DNA of 64,000 bases from [Phialemoniopsis] sp. UDSM-2020 (GCA_018873225.1 JAEILZ010000005.1:3968001-4032000); one strand, 5' to 3'; counted from the stretch's first letter, positions 21,265 to 33,396 are shown. The notes: generated from the sequence alone by a model not told the origin. A program made the numbers and translations.

Positions 21265-24200
21265 CTTGATCGTACCGGTACGCCGTGTCTCGAGGTGTGA
21301 GGATAAAAGGAAGGAGGAAGCTCTAGATTATCAACTGATATCTCCACGACTCTGGATCATATCCACTCGATGCAATGGCCTTGTCTCTGAGCTCGCACCC
21401 TCTTGTTATGCCAAGCATGAATAGTAGAGGCTTTCCCCCGAGTTTTATAGTCGCGGCAGCCAGCCCTATGGACAAGGGGTTAGAAGCAGTGATATGATCA
21501 ACATGGATTATGCCAGTGAGCCTCTGCACTGCTTCACACCTTATTTGCGGGAGGCGCCAGACGCCAGGAGGTTCGCCGTTGATCGACGTCAACGGCATCC
21601 ATCGCATTGGTACCCCAAACGAAACAGACATCCTCTGCACACCCACTCTCCTCATCCCGTCGTAGGGCCGAAGGGATGGGGTCGAGCAAAAGGCCTGGTC
21701 CTGGGTGCGCATGTCGTAGGCGTGCGGTGCCCATCCGCACCGTGCGAGCCCCGAAAAGTGCTTGGCACCGCCGCAAAAATGTGTCAAGCGGAGACTAGCG
21801 AGTACTAAGGGAAAAGTGGGCGGAGCTTGTATGAATGAATGTGAATGTCGATGAACGGTGTGGCCGAGTGCAGCGCTGTAGATCGCTGTGTGCACGGGAA
21901 TCTCTCCCATTCGCAATGCACAAATGAAAATGTAAGAGAGGAGGGGGTTAACCTCTCATCCACCCCCGGTCCTGTCAATACTTTCGCTTACTGCAACCCT
22001 CTGAGCTGCATCTCTGATGCGTGTGGTTGCTGGTAGGGCTGGCCATAACCCTGTCGAGACTTCAGCGTGCTTGGTGGACGCGGCATGTTTCCCAAACAGG
22101 CAATTTGTGGTGATCATATCCACAAGAAGAGTCCGACTGGCCTCCGCTTGCCAGACCAGAAGAACCAAGACAACGCGGCGAGCTGCGATGGAAATGAGGG
22201 GATGGTCAAGGGCTGGGAAGATTCTGACCTCTCACGCGAGTCCATCTATGCCCACCGACGTCACCCCGAATAGCTTAATTTTGAACCTGGGTCCCCAGAC
22301 CAGGGTCATGCTGGCCAGTCGGCTTGCAGATTCCAAAGCTTGCCCCCTTTCACCTGGTGATATCCCGCAGGTGGCCCTCGCCCATAGTGGTAACCCGGCC
22401 CTCTGGACTTGCATAAGGCGCCTTTTGGCTGCTTGTGGTTCTATCCTTCTTTGCTTCCCTTCCCACCCCCCTCCCAGCCGCATGGACTGGACCGTTGAGC
22501 TAGTGCTGCTAGCCACATGTGCATATGTTCAAAAATAGAACACCCATTCCAAGCTATCACCCTCGAGGAAAGGATCGCCCTGTCAACCCCCAATGTCACG
22601 ACAGTATATTGATATAGCTTCGCTCTCCCGGGGCCCGTTTCCCCCATGGCCCCGTATACGAGATTTGACGGCTTGGCGGCACGGGTGAGTTGGCATCCGG
22701 GACTCGCTGGACAATGCTGCTGTGCAAACAGGTTTTGAAATGCAGCAGGAGGAGAAGTGGCTTGCGTTATCTCTACTGAGCCTTGTTGACGGGGATCACA
22801 TCTTCACATCAGGCCAGAATAGGGGGGGAAGTTGAACATGTAGAATTGCGGTGTCGTGCCAGGGCCATCTAATGCGGCCAGAGTTGCCCTCGCTTGATCG
22901 GACGAGCTAGCGATGATCCAGTGGTTTTCCGAGTGGAGTCTGTCGCCGGCTGGTCCAGGCCGCTTCGGAGAGACACAAGAGTCCGGTGGCATGCTCGCCG
23001 TTGCGTGATTGATAGGCCGAGATACGCGATGGTAAGAATCGTGGAGTGCTGGATGCTGCTCGCGGATAACTATATCCCAAAACCATGAGTACGGTACCTG
23101 GCGCGCGTTAGACTTTCTAAACCGATAAAAACTGTCGCGCACTTTGAAAGATACTTGAAGCGTAGCCCCGTGAACCGGCATCCGCTTGAAGAAGATCATC
23201 TTTTCCATTTGAGTATTGAGTCTAATGTATTATTCACACTCTCCAGAAGCTATGTCGATACGGCCCGAGCTCAGCACGAGTATTTCTTTTTGGCAGTAGG
23301 TTCAGTAAGAGGTTGATACCCTCATCTGCAAGGACGCGGCAGAACATATCAACCCTCATGACTGAGTCAAATCATGAACAAGGGGCACTTCATAGGTTTT
23401 GCTGTATGTCTAGCCTTCGTGGTTGTGTTTCGGGCACTAAGCCCCTGGGCCACGTAGTTCTTCTCACGGCTTGGCTGTCCATTACCACGTCGAAACCTGA
23501 TTCTGTTCTTGGTCGGACACGTCAAGTGCATAATGGTTGCATCTCAATGCAATGATAGAGACTTGACAAGAAGTCATTCTCAGTCTACCCCTATCTGGGT
23601 AGCCAGGGCCTTTTCCGTGACATTTCCGAGATCCCATCGAGCTTCTTGCTCCAGTAACAGCACTGACGATCGCAAGATACCCAAGCCAGCAAGACATTAC
23701 ATTCAAGTCTAAGCCACTGCCGGCAAGCGATGTGACAGGTCGTTATCCCCCTGAAGCGCCGCCAGCCCTACGACACTCTCGTCAGCACAGCCACCCGTCG
23801 ATTAACTTTCTTGCTCGGCAGCACCTCCTGACGCGCCCGCGAACCATTGGACATTAGAAGTCCCTTCACACCTACCACCCACGGGGACCCTCGGGCCGCA
23901 AAGCATGAAGCATGTATCTTCTGTCCGCTGACATCAGTATGCAGGCTACCCGCGCGGCCCCAGGAACCAGGGGCACATATGAGGTAGGGGGAGGCTGTAC
24001 CGCATCATCGAGTTCACGACGTCTGCAGATCTGTAACGCGCGGACGGGCAGAGCTGCTCTGGGCCCATCCAGCATGGCTCAGGGGCAGATTAGACTTCTC
24101 AGAGGGTGTGTTCGCCGGAATAGGGGCCAACCAGCGCACTCGCATACCCAAAGTAGCAATTCCAGCTTCTGCAACGGCTCCAGATGAACAGCTCAGCCCT

Positions 24201-25768
24201 ATCCAATAAAACTAATGCGACGACGTTTTTACCAAGGTCTCATTAGTGCCCTTGACAAGAAATTCAAGGTTATTTGATGATCAGTGGGGAGAATGCTTGT
24301 GTTGCATTCTGCATCGTGGCTTTGATACAGTTCATGTCGGCGGAGTTTCATCGTGATAAACGCTCCGACATATCAAAGAGCACTGGCTCTGACTCGTGCT
24401 TGTTCATAGGTAAGATAGGCCAGCCTCTCCCAGATTAGAGAATACGAGAAGGATTCGACTGCTACCTCGGAAGACGGGAAAGATGCACATCGTGGCTTTC
24501 ATCAAAGTGTAGCCCCTTGATGATAGGGACGTCCTCGACTGGGCTCATGCCGCACAGCCGAAGCTTGAGATAATTCGATAATTCACGTTACTTTGAAAGT
24601 CTTGACTAACCAAGAGATAGGAGAGTAAAATGAATGGAAGACAAAGATCGGAAAGCACATCGGTATCGCAGAGTGACAGGGTTGCAACATGGTGTTTTGC
24701 ATTTAGTTTTATTCACTAACACGATGACGATGTCGGCTGGCTCCCCGATCCTGATCGAAAACCTGTAAACAATACCAGAAGTAGTCCTATAGCAAAATCC
24801 TAGAGATAACCTATGACATAGTCTTGAATAATACCTCAAAGCCAAGAATATCCATCAAGCCGTAGTGCCTTGTCGTCCTTCTCATGAAGACGTTGATGTA
24901 CCTCCGTACCTTTTGGGCAAGCTTTCCAATCCCACATTTTAAGTTCTGCACAGTCTGCCCACAGTGCGCCCAGGCGCACCCACTCACAAAAACCACTCTC
25001 CGTCGGGACCTCGCGCGCCGCGCGGTCGACCGAAACGGTGGTTCCCCGATGAAGATCTCCTCTTCCCCTGTTCACTCAAAAATCGCTGTGGATTTCTGGC
25101 AGCCCCAGATTACCTAAGACACATACAGCATGGTCGCTGAAGACCAGTCGTTGATTTGCCCATGCTACGAATGGGCTGAAAAAAGGTCGCGCATTGGGAG
25201 GGGAGAAATCGTGAGATCGCGCGCCGTTGCATCTGTCTCCCAAAAATCTCTGATTCGGGGATGGGGACCCTGAAAAAGATTCTAAAAATAAAATAAAAAC
25301 ACATGCACACTCCGTAGTGCTGACGTTCCCGGGCGATCTGGACTTTCACCGCTCGCTCTGTGCCGGGCCAAGACGCATCTGGCCGTTCATTTGTCGAAGA
25401 GGGGGACCGGAACGGTCAGGGCAGTCGAGACCGTGAACCGCCGGCATCGGTCTCTTCTTTACCGAACATCTCTTGAATCAGGTCACATTATGGCTCGATT
25501 GATACACTCATCGATCTGGACTTTGATCACGATCAACGATCCAAAAGGCATCTCGACTCTCTCCGCACACTCAATGTCATTAAGCCACCGCCTCACACAG
25601 TAATTGTACATATGATTGCCCAGTCTATCTGCAAGGTCTATGCCCGTATGAATGCTCGTGCGCTTGTGCTTGCCCGCCTGGACTGGGTCATGGGCCACAG
25701 CGCTTTTCTTCTGGGAAGAATGCAATGATAACCGGTTCTTCTGCATGATACACCCCCCCCATGGACAC
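21265..25768. other. 4.5 kb gene-poor interval
   Basis: The longest stretch without a supported gene. ORFs up to ~197 codons exist on both strands but show no recognised domain, no splice-linked continuation and no consistent codon bias. No tRNA, 5S rRNA, terminal inverted repeat or transposase remnant was recognised. It may hold regulatory DNA for the Zn2Cys6 gene, a lncRNA or heavily decayed sequence; sequence alone does not decide. Confidence 0.4.
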
Positions 25769-27343
25769 TTAGGCGTAGAAGTTGACAGTCTGGCATACAG
25801 GTCAGTCGCGGCTGCTCGGGTAGGAAACATTGACGTGGCAGGGGAGCTACTCACCTCCTTCTTCTTGGCCTGCACCTCGGCAATAGCGTCGACGTAGTGC
25901 TCGTGGCCAATCTGGTTCTTGCCCATCCGCAGCGCAATCATACCGGCCTCGACACAGACGGCCTTCAGCATGGCACCGCCAAACTCGTCTGTGCTCCTCG
26001 CCAGCTCGCCCCAGTTGACGTTGGGGTCTACCTTCATCTTGCGGCTGTGAATCTTGAGAATCTGCGACCGCGCTTCCTCGTTGGGCAGGGGGAACTCGAT
26101 CTTCCTGTCCAAACGACCAGAACGCAGCAGAGCGGGATCCAGGACATCGACACGGTTGGTGGCGGCTAGCACCTTGATGCGGTCATCAGACGCGAAACCG
26201 TCGAGCTGGTTCAGCAGCTCCAACATGGTCCGCTGCACCTCACGATCACCAGACTTCTCCGAGTCGAAACGCTTGGTGCCGACGGCATCCAACTCGTCAA
26301 TGAAGATAATCGCAGGCGCCTTTTCCTTGGCCAGCGCGAAGCAGTCGCGCACCAGTTTGGCACCGTCACCGATGAACATCTGCACCAGTTGGGGACCGGC
26401 AAGCTTCAGGAAGGTGGCGTCGGTCTGGGCAGCGCAAGCACGGGCCAGCAAGGTCTTGCCAGTACCCGGAGGTCCGTACATCAGTGCGCCTGCGTAGAGT
26501 TAGCATGAAGTGTAGACATGGCAGTGGATGGACTGCTCAAACATACCCTTTGGTGCCTTGATGCCAATCTTCTTGAATCGCTCCGCCTCCTTCATAGGCC
26601 ACACAATAGCCTCGACCAGCTCCTCGATCTGCTTAGCCAGACCACCTACATCGGTGTACTTCTCCGTGGGCTTCTCGTCGACCTCCATCGCCTTGACTCT
26701 GCTGTCGTACTCGGCGGGTAGCGTATCAAGAATGAGGTAAGAGTCCTTGTTGACACCAATGAGGTCACCGGGCTTGAGGGTGTTGGGGTCTACCAGGCCG
26801 ATCAGGGGAAGGAAGATGGTCTGTCTCGTAGAGGTCTTGATCACTGCTGACTTGCCGACACGGGTAGCGTCAAGGTCAATGTTGGCGCCCTCTTCCGAGG
26901 ACTCTGCGGTCGGGTCGAGGTCTAGGAGTTCGACAACGTTGCCGACAAGGTAGGGAAGTTGCCTGAGTAACGAGTATCGAGGTCAGCATCGATCTGGCCA
27001 GTCATTCATAGTAGGAGCCATCAAGCACATACCTGTTGTTAGCAATCTTCTCGAGATTCTCCTTAATCTTCTCTCCCATGGTGGCCTTTTCGTGTGATAA
27101 CCGTTGAAACTCGCTCTTCATGATTCTGGAATCGTTCTCGAGGAGTCGTTTACGGGTGAGAATGTCTTGTGTGCTTAGGCTCAGAATCTCCTCATCGAGA
27201 ACGTCCTCCTCCTCAGGCTCGGCGTCCTTCATGTCGGCGTCGCCATCGGGCTTCTTGTCTCCGTCCCTGTCATTGCTCTTCTTGTCCTTCTTGTCGTCGC
27301 GATCCTGGCGATCGAGATCGTCGAGCTCTTCGAGAGTAGACAT
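25769..27343 (-). CDS. rpt5: 26S proteasome regulatory subunit Rpt5 (6A)
   Basis: Proposed exons (coding order) are 27343-27033, 26962-26547, 26489-25855 and 25789-25769, giving 460 aa. This AAA ATPase of the 19S base unfolds ubiquitylated substrates and opens the 20S gate. A charged N-terminal coiled coil precedes the OB fold ([19 protein letters not shown]). Walker A is GPPGTGKT at about 248-255 and Walker [11 protein letters not shown] near 303-312; the arginine-finger region [10 protein letters not shown] is present. The last exon is only 21 nt and encodes TVNFYA plus stop, supplying the C-terminal HbYX-type tail that inserts into the alpha ring. Intron 3 is 65 nt and open in frame; retention would swap this tail for about 124 unrelated residues. 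Confidence 0.96.
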
Positions 27344-27903
27344 GGTGACAAAAGTCTACCAACGGGCGATTGAAGAGACGGAAGGGGATATGTCGGTAGA
27401 AGGATGGATGGGATTCGCAGATGCTTTCGTGGGGGTGGGAATTGTTGATGATGATGAAAGCAATGGGTGAGGCGAAGGCGAGGAAGTCCAGGGAAGCTTT
27501 AGCTGTGGTCGAAGCTCCCAAGGCAGGCAAGGCGCGTAATCAGCCTTGGTCTATCTGGCGACCTGGAAAAGGGTGGAGCACCCGACAACCACTCCAGATT
27601 ACTCATCACGTGTGTCCCTGGAAGCAATTCTTGCAACGAACATCTCATGTTGAATCAATGCGCCCGCAAATAGATTCAAGATTGTGAATGATTGATTGTA
27701 TTATTCGCAAGGTACTCGTAGCTCTCAAGTAATGGCGGAAAAAGAATAAGCACCAAAAAGGACGTCTTGTATGGGTATCTGTGGACGAGGTCGCAAACCA
27801 CGCCTCGCCCTTGGGGTGCTGAGCGGTTACATGAACCATCTCCTACTAAAAGTGATGTAAAGCCACTATGTGCAAATGCTAATTCCTTCCTCCTCGCAAG
27901 CGA
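27344..27903. other. Intergenic: rpt5 promoter and UPF0132 3' flank
   Basis: About 560 bp between the rpt5 ATG and the stop of the next same-strand gene. Nothing beyond leader and 3' flank seen. Confidence 0.5.
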
Positions 27904-28712
27904 CTACTCGTCGTCTAGAATCCGGCTCGCTATATGGCCGATAATGGGGAGCTCAAATCTGCAACAAGCACATTAGCCGCAACTCAGAGAAAGAGGAGAC
28001 GATATCAAAGTGCCGGAACATACCTATCTAACGTATCCGCGTCTCGATATGCCTTGAGAACGAGCACCGCGATGAGAGCCAGGTCGCCAAACAGGAAGAT
28101 CCAGCTCAGAACCTTGGACCATGAGAAGATGAGGTGGACGATCATGATGACGGTGAAAAGCAGTGCCGATTGCCATGCGTGAAACCTGCGAAGCGTTAGC
28201 GAACGAGCCCTTATATCTGCCACTTGTGCTCCATGGTCAGAAAGACCTTACCGAACATAATCACTCTTCCTCTCCAGAATCAGCAGCAAGATAGCCCCCA
28301 GCGGCGGACAAGCAAGGTACGCCAGACACGCCTCGTAGTCCAACCGTATGCCCAGGCTCGTGTCGAACTCGCTCACGAAGCCGCCCCTATCGCCCCACGA
28401 GGAACTGCCACCGCCTGCTCCGGCGCTCGCATCGCCGCCAAACCCGCCGAGGAAGCTGTCCTGCTGTCCGTTGCCCGCTGGACTGACCGCATTCTGGTAG
28501 TAGCTCGGGCTCGGGATGCCCCCCGACCAGGTGCGCTGCGGCTGCGGGTGCTGTAGGGGTGGCGGCGACGTCGTGGACTGTTGGCGGGGCTGCTGGGAAG
28601 GCGAGTACGGCCTGCGGTCGAGGGAAGCGCGAGGAGAGGTCGGGCCGCTGCGCGGAGGCGAGAAGGGGCGGGAGTGCTCTGGGGGAGACGACTGGTACGG
28701 CGCGAAGTCCAT
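27904..28712 (-). CDS. UPF0132/DUF4870-type membrane protein
   Basis: Proposed exons (coding order) are 28712-28252, 28185-28024 and 27958-27904, giving 225 aa. The first ~110 residues are Pro/Ser/Gln/Gly-rich and probably cytosolic and disordered. Three hydrophobic segments follow: about 130-147, 162-178 and 184-203. The C-terminal exon supplies RFELPIIGHIASRILDDE, the family's typical ending. The UPF0132 (Tic20-like) fold is found in bacterial and fungal small membrane proteins of unknown function. Introns are 66 and 65 nt and splice in phase 2. The gene is divergent from the NIF3-like gene. Confidence 0.78.
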
Positions 28713-29462
28713 TGTGTGCGAGTAAAGGTTGTGCAAGATGACTTGTCGGGTTCAGCAGTTCCAAATCAATCGCCTGATTCGAGTGCAGGTAAAAATCCAG
28801 ACGAGTATTGCTTGCTTGGACGTCGCTCGGAACTGAGGCGCAAGATGACGCGGTTCTCAAAGGGAGCAATGATCGTGGGTTGTGGCACGCGGAGGAGCTC
28901 CTTGTGGAAGGTGCTAACGCGGCTTTATCTCCCAGTGGGTGGTGCCGATCTCCAGCGCTAAGACAACCACGGATCCAGCCTAAAATTGACTGTTGGCGGC
29001 CCCGGATATGGCCTAGTTTTGGGACCTACTGCACTAACAAACCAAGACATCAAGCAGCAACCTTATATATTTGGGCCTGGGATAACAACTGGCCAGACCT
29101 CGAAGTCTAGATATCTGGTCTCATTCCTAGATCTCGGAGACAACAATGGTGGTTTTGGGGCGATATCACCGAATTTGAAAACGTGTAATCGTCTGTCAGG
29201 CAGAGGCTGCCTGGATCACGAAAGGTGCCTACTACCCAGCCAATAATAGAAACGTCTGGTGCATCAAATGCGTGTAATCGGCAATGAGTGGTGACAACCC
29301 CACAAGCGGCGCAGACCTGTAGCCGAACCAGTCACTTTATAAGACAGCCTCGAGACGGGACAACTTGATCCAAGAGCTCACGAGACCGAGAAGACAGGCT
29401 GTTGTTGTATATTTCAATCTTCATCGAGTCTTGACGTCTACAAGCTTACAACGGACCCGATC
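28713..29462. promoter_or_regulatory. Divergent promoter of UPF0132 and NIF3-like genes
   Basis: A 750-bp interval between two ATGs. No operator or RNA gene recognised. Confidence 0.45.
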
Positions 29463-29861
29463 ATGGCATCCGCTATTCTCCCCCGCTTCAAGCTCGTCTT
29501 CTTCGCACCCCCGGCCGCCGTCGAGGCCTGCAAGACGGCCATCTTCGCCGCCGGCGCGGGCAAGTACCCGGGCCAGGGCAACTACACGGAGTGCTGCTGG
29601 ACGAGCCTCGGCACGGGCCAGTTCCGCCCCGGGGATGCGGCCAACCCGCACATCGGCACTGTGGGCGCGCTCGAGAAGCTTGAGGAGGCCAGGGTTGAGA
29701 CGTTGTGCGTCGGCGAAGACGTCGCCCGCAAGGCTGTCGAGGCCCTCAAGAAGTACTTCAAGTCGTTCATCCCTGTAAGATCCAAGGTTTCGCTGACACG
29801 AGACAGGGCTCACCCCTACGAAGAGGTCGCTTATAGCGTTGCGCGGCTTGAGGACTTTTGA
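29463..29861 (+). CDS. Stand-alone NIF3/YqfO-like (PII/CutA-fold) protein
   Basis: Proposed exons are 29463-29752 and 29807-29861, giving 114 aa. It matches the YqfO insertion domain of NIF3 proteins: KLVFFAPPAAVEACKTAIFAAGAG, GNYTECCWTSLGTGQFRPGDAANP, IGTVGALEKLEE, then KKAHPYEEVAYSV. The 54-nt intron is a multiple of three and open in frame, with a weak GTACTT donor, a GCTGACA branch site and an ACAG acceptor. Removing it joins LKK to AHPYEE, exactly as in the family, so splicing is favoured over the unspliced 132-aa reading. Molecular function is unknown; a trimeric, metal- or ligand-binding regulatory fold is expected from structural homologues. Confidence 0.82.
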   Translation: MASAILPRFKLVFFAPPAAVEACKTAIFAAGAGKYPGQGNYTECCWTSLGTGQFRPGDAANPHIGTVGALEKLEEARVETLCVGEDVARKAVEALKKYFKSFIPVRSKVSLTRDRAHPYEEVAYSVARLEDF

Positions 29862-30035
29862 GCTTGTTAGTATGACGATGCGCGGGTGAGGAGACTAGGG
29901 TCTCTTTGACAATTTTAGCACTTGGTTCTGGTAGCTTCTAATATTATACAAATGGCATCTAGATCATATGTGTCTAGGCGTAGCTTTACAGTGTAATAGT
30001 TCACAGCATCATACAATCCTGCAAACAGCAGCCAT

Positions 30036-31139
30036 TCACTCCTTCTTCTCAGCCTCGGCTTCAGCCGCCTCAGGACCCTTCTCATCCTTCTCCAACATCT
30101 CCTTGCGGCCCTCCATCGTAAGCCACAAGCTCTTGCCAGCACCCTCGAGGACAGTCGTGAGGCCGACGCCGGCCTGCTGCAGCATAGCCACGAGCTGCGC
30201 GCGCAGACCGTCGATGCCACCCTCGATACCGCCGACCCACCTCACGCCCTCCGTGTCAAACACCTTGCCCTCGATCCGGCCACCGACGAGCAGCAGCTTC
30301 TGCAGGCCGTTCTGCACCGTGGCGTCGTAGTAGCCCGGGTTCTTCCTGCGCGTCGGCGCGGGGAAGGCCGGCGCGCTGGGCGCCAGGATCGACAGCGCCG
30401 CGGCGAGGTGCGCGGGCGAGACGGCCGGCAGGGTGAGCAGGGCGAGCGGGCCGACCATCAGGGGTGCGAGCTCGTGGTAGGCCGAGCCCTCGGGGACGTT
30501 GCCGGCGTTAGAGGCTTCGGCGCCCTTCATCGCTGCAAAGGCGGCCTTGGACAGGTCGTGGTTGTAGACCTTCTTGGCGCCGGCCTCGATCTGGACGGCC
30601 GCCGGGTCAAAGAACTCGACGACCTTGAAGGCGACGTCAAAGATGCGCGTCCGCACGACCTGCAGCTGGATGTTGGATGTGATGTCGACGGGGGCGTCGC
30701 TGCCGTCTGCGGCAGGCGTCGTGGCACCTGGCACGGGCACGTTTGCCAGCGCGAGGTTGAGCTCTCTCCTGATGGCCGCCCACTCCATAGCCGTGAGGTT
30801 GTTGTGCTGGAACATCAAGATGAGAGGGGTAGATCGGAGGAGAGAGGTGTAGGTTCGGAGAAGCTGTGCCTTTCGGACCTCTGGTCGTCGGGCGCTCGGG
30901 GGTTGAGTCGGGGGAACATAGTCGGCTGGCAGAGCGAGGCCGGGGATGGAGAGGCTGGTGTATGATCTGGCCTGTAACCGCTGGCAGGATGGCGGCTGTG
31001 TCCTACGTGGGCCATTGCTTGGTCTCGAAGCTGAGGCGGTCGACAGTGAGGATGCAGAGACGAGCCTTGCTGATGAGACAGCTGGTCGGCTGATACTCCT
31101 TTCGAGCGTCGCGGACGCACACGGGAGCCTGGGAGGCAT
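30036..31139 (-). CDS. Mitochondrial large-subunit ribosomal protein uL10m (Mrpl11 type)
   Basis: Intronless coding region, 367 aa. The Ser/Ala/Arg-rich N-terminal ~60 residues look like a mitochondrial presequence. The uL10 domain begins near residue 90 ([21 protein letters not shown], then [16 protein letters not shown]). The C-terminus is a Lys/Glu helix. ATG 31139 is the first ATG. The frame upstream is open back to 31202, but that stretch begins with GTGAGT and ends in AAG, so it looks like a 62-nt 5'-UTR intron rather than coding. The protein forms the mitoribosome stalk base. It is divergent from anthranilate phosphoribosyltransferase and convergent with the NIF3-like gene. Confidence 0.88.
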   Translation of the reverse strand: MPPRLPCASATLERSISRPAVSSARLVSASSLSTASASRPSNGPRRTQPPSCQRLQARSYTSLSIPGLALPADYVPPTQPPSARRPEVRKAQLLRTYTSLLRSTPLILMFQHNNLTAMEWAAIRRELNLALANVPVPGATTPAADGSDAPVDITSNIQLQVVRTRIFDVAFKVVEFFDPAAVQIEAGAKKVYNHDLSKAAFAAMKGAEASNAGNVPEGSAYHELAPLMVGPLALLTLPAVSPAHLAAALSILAPSAPAFPAPTRRKNPGYYDATVQNGLQKLLLVGGRIEGKVFDTEGVRWVGGIEGGIDGLRAQLVAMLQQAGVGLTTVLEGAGKSLWLTMEGRKEMLEKDEKGPEAAEAEAEKKE

Positions 31140-31140
31140 G

Positions 31141-31202
31141 CTTGACGGGTATACAGTCAGTATTGCCAGTTCAAATGATAGGCCTTTCAATAGAAGACTC
31201 AC
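31141..31202 (-). other. Probable 5'-UTR intron of the uL10m gene
   Basis: On the minus strand the segment starts GTGAGT, has an ACTGACT branch-like site and ends CAAG, one nucleotide before ATGCC. It is in frame and lacks a stop, so it could be mistaken for an N-terminal extension. Confidence 0.55.
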
Positions 31203-31554
31203 ATTGACAGACTGAACAACGACAATGAGGCAGTGCCGCCGGTAATTAACAGTCTCGTGTCGTCTAGAATTGGTGAGCCGGAAGCTTCAAAATTTCAATG
31301 GGTCCTTCCGACCATCTCGAAAAGCGTGCACGGGCCACCGAACCAGGCGCTTCCCAGTCCTGGTTTAGTTCAGGAACTGCCTCTTGTCACCGCTTTCTCT
31401 CCCCTGTCGCACGCCCTGCAGGAGCCGCTAATCCACCCGTTCCACCCCGCAATTGGGCCCTAAAACAGCAACTTCTACAGCTCAGTCATAGCGGGGTCCT
31501 GAAAACGGCCAGCGGCGTGTTACTGCCCGCGCAATATTTCGACCCGAGCTTTTG

Positions 31555-31561
31555 TGACTCA
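31555..31561 (+). promoter_or_regulatory. TGACTCA: GCN4/CPC1-type site
   Basis: A perfect TGACTCA lies 113 bp upstream of the anthranilate phosphoribosyltransferase ATG. This is the binding core of the bZIP activator of cross-pathway amino-acid control (Gcn4, CPC1/CpcA), known to regulate trp genes in fungi. Confidence 0.65.
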
Positions 31562-31674
31562 AAGGACAGCTTCGACTTGGACTTACATAGAGCTAAACCG
31601 TTCCCTCTACGGTCAATTGCTTATTCCTTGTCATCGTCAACCCCTCGGACCGCACAGAAACCACAGCAGCAGAA

Positions 31675-32983
31675 ATGGCATCAGAACCCGCCCCCACCGT
31701 CGACATCAAGCCGCTGCTGGCCCGGATGTGGCCCGTCCCGGACGCAAAGTCGCCCCCGACGGCCGACGAGATCGCCGATGCCGTCGCCCACTTCTTCACG
31801 CACGCCGTGTCCGACGTCCAGGCCGCTTCCTTACTCATGTGCCTGCACTTCACTGAGATGGACCGCCGCGCCGACGTCATGGCCGCCTGCGCCGACCGCA
31901 TGCGCAAGGCCGCCGCGCAGGTCGACGTCGAGGCCCTCAAGCAGGTCATTGCCCAGCGGAACCTGGGCGAGGGCGACTACGCCGGTGGACTTGTGAGTTC
32001 TGCTAGACACAGCAGCCGGAGATCGTGAGAACAACCAACACTGACCTCCTAAATTACAGTGCGACATCGTCGGCACCGGCGGCGACTCCCACAACACCTT
32101 CAACGTCTCGACGACAGCCTCTATCGTCGCGTCCTCCCTCCTCCTCCTCGCCAAGCACGGCAACCGCGCAAGCACCTCCAAGTCCGGCTCCGCCGACGTC
32201 CTGGCGGCCTTCTCCCCCCGCGCCCCGCAGCTCTCGGCCGTCAGCCCCTCGACCATAACGAGCGTCTACCAGCGCACCAATTACGCCTTCCTCTTTGCTC
32301 CCGTCTTCCACACGGGCATGCGCTTCGTCGCGCCCATCCGCAAGCAGCTCCCCTGGCGCACCCTCTTCAACCTCATCGGCCCCCTCGTCAACCCGACAGA
32401 CCTGATCGAGGGCCACCCTGCCATCGAGGCCCGCGTCATCGGTGTCGCGCGCCGCGCCCTGGGCCCCGTCTTCGCCGAGGCGCTCGTCATGGCCGGCGTC
32501 AACAAGGCCATGATCGTCTGCGGCGAGGAAGAGCTCGACGAGGTCAGCTGCGCCGGACCCACCCTGTGCTGGCGCGTCAAGCCCGACCCGTCCGACAGCA
32601 GCAAGACGGTCGTCGAGCACTTCAAGCTTACGCCCGAGGACTTTGGCCTGACGAGGCGGCATCCGCTGAGCACAGTTTCCCCGGGCAAGGAGCCCGCCGA
32701 GAACGCGGCGATACTCAAGAGGATACTGGCGGGCGAGATGGCCGACGACGACCCGATCCTCGAGTTCGTGCTCATCAATACGGCGGCGCTCTTCACCGTC
32801 AGCGGCATCTGTGAGGCCGAGAGGAGCAACATGGGCGAGGGCGACGACGGGCAGGTCATCACCGAGAGGGGGCCGAGCGGCCTGCGTTGGAAGGAAGGCT
32901 TGCGGAGGGCGCGCTGGGCCGTCAAGAGCGGCGCGGCGCTGAGGCAGTTTGAGCAGTTTGTCGACGTGACCAACAGCTTCTAA
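31675..32983 (+). CDS. trp4: Anthranilate phosphoribosyltransferase
   Basis: Proposed exons are 31675-31992 and 32060-32983, giving 413 aa. It transfers the phosphoribosyl group of PRPP to anthranilate, the second step of tryptophan synthesis; cytosolic. The N-terminal helical domain leads to the PRPP-binding glycine loop CDIVGTGGDSHNTFNVST, which starts exactly at exon 2, followed by KHGNRASTSKSGSADVL. The anthranilate-binding region includes FLFAPVFHTGMRFVAPIRKQL and FNLIGPLVNP. The fungal enzyme carries a long insert between VSCAGPT and the SGIC end. The 67-nt intron has GTGAGT...ACAG ends. Regulation by general amino-acid control is suggested by the TGACTCA upstream. Confidence 0.95.
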
Positions 32984-33396
32984 AGGCTTCCGCTCATGAG
33001 AAGAACAGAGCATCACTTGGGCTTTATAGAATGGGATATTTGTGGCTGGCCACTAAGGGGCAAAATAAAATCAAAGATACCATGGGATATACCACAGGCC
33101 TAACAAAAAGTTTTGAAAATATAGACAATCATGCCTTTTCTCCATTGATCAATAGGCTCACTTAAAGTGGCCTTGCAAGACTATGCTTTTTTCTTTCTCC
33201 CATCATGATGCTGCTGAATGATCCTTCCCATGAAATAATGAGTCCCAAGACACCACATTACCACTACCTAGTGATATCATGCACCTCCCCAAACAAGAAA
33301 GTTCAACTAACACCTTCGTGCCTCATCAAGACGGTAATACAGCCTCCTCCTCTTCGCCCCCTCCCGATCCCGGCTCATAACCATGTCCAGCCATTC
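32984..33396. other. Intergenic: convergent 3' flanks
   Basis: AT-rich 3' flank of the phosphoribosyltransferase gene. It ends at the second stop of the extended frame behind the tRNA ligase. Confidence 0.5.

Noticed and set aside
21323..21916. 197-codon ORF upstream of the Zn2Cys6 gene
   Set aside because: Overlaps the likely 5' leader/promoter and has composition like the other chance ORFs; no family features.
22804..23208. 134-codon ORF on the minus strand in the gene-poor gap
   Set aside because: No recognisable motif, no signal peptide, isolated from other coding signal.
31993..33016. Long minus-strand ORF opposite anthranilate phosphoribosyltransferase
   Set aside because: Antisense shadow of a GC-rich coding exon; no domain.
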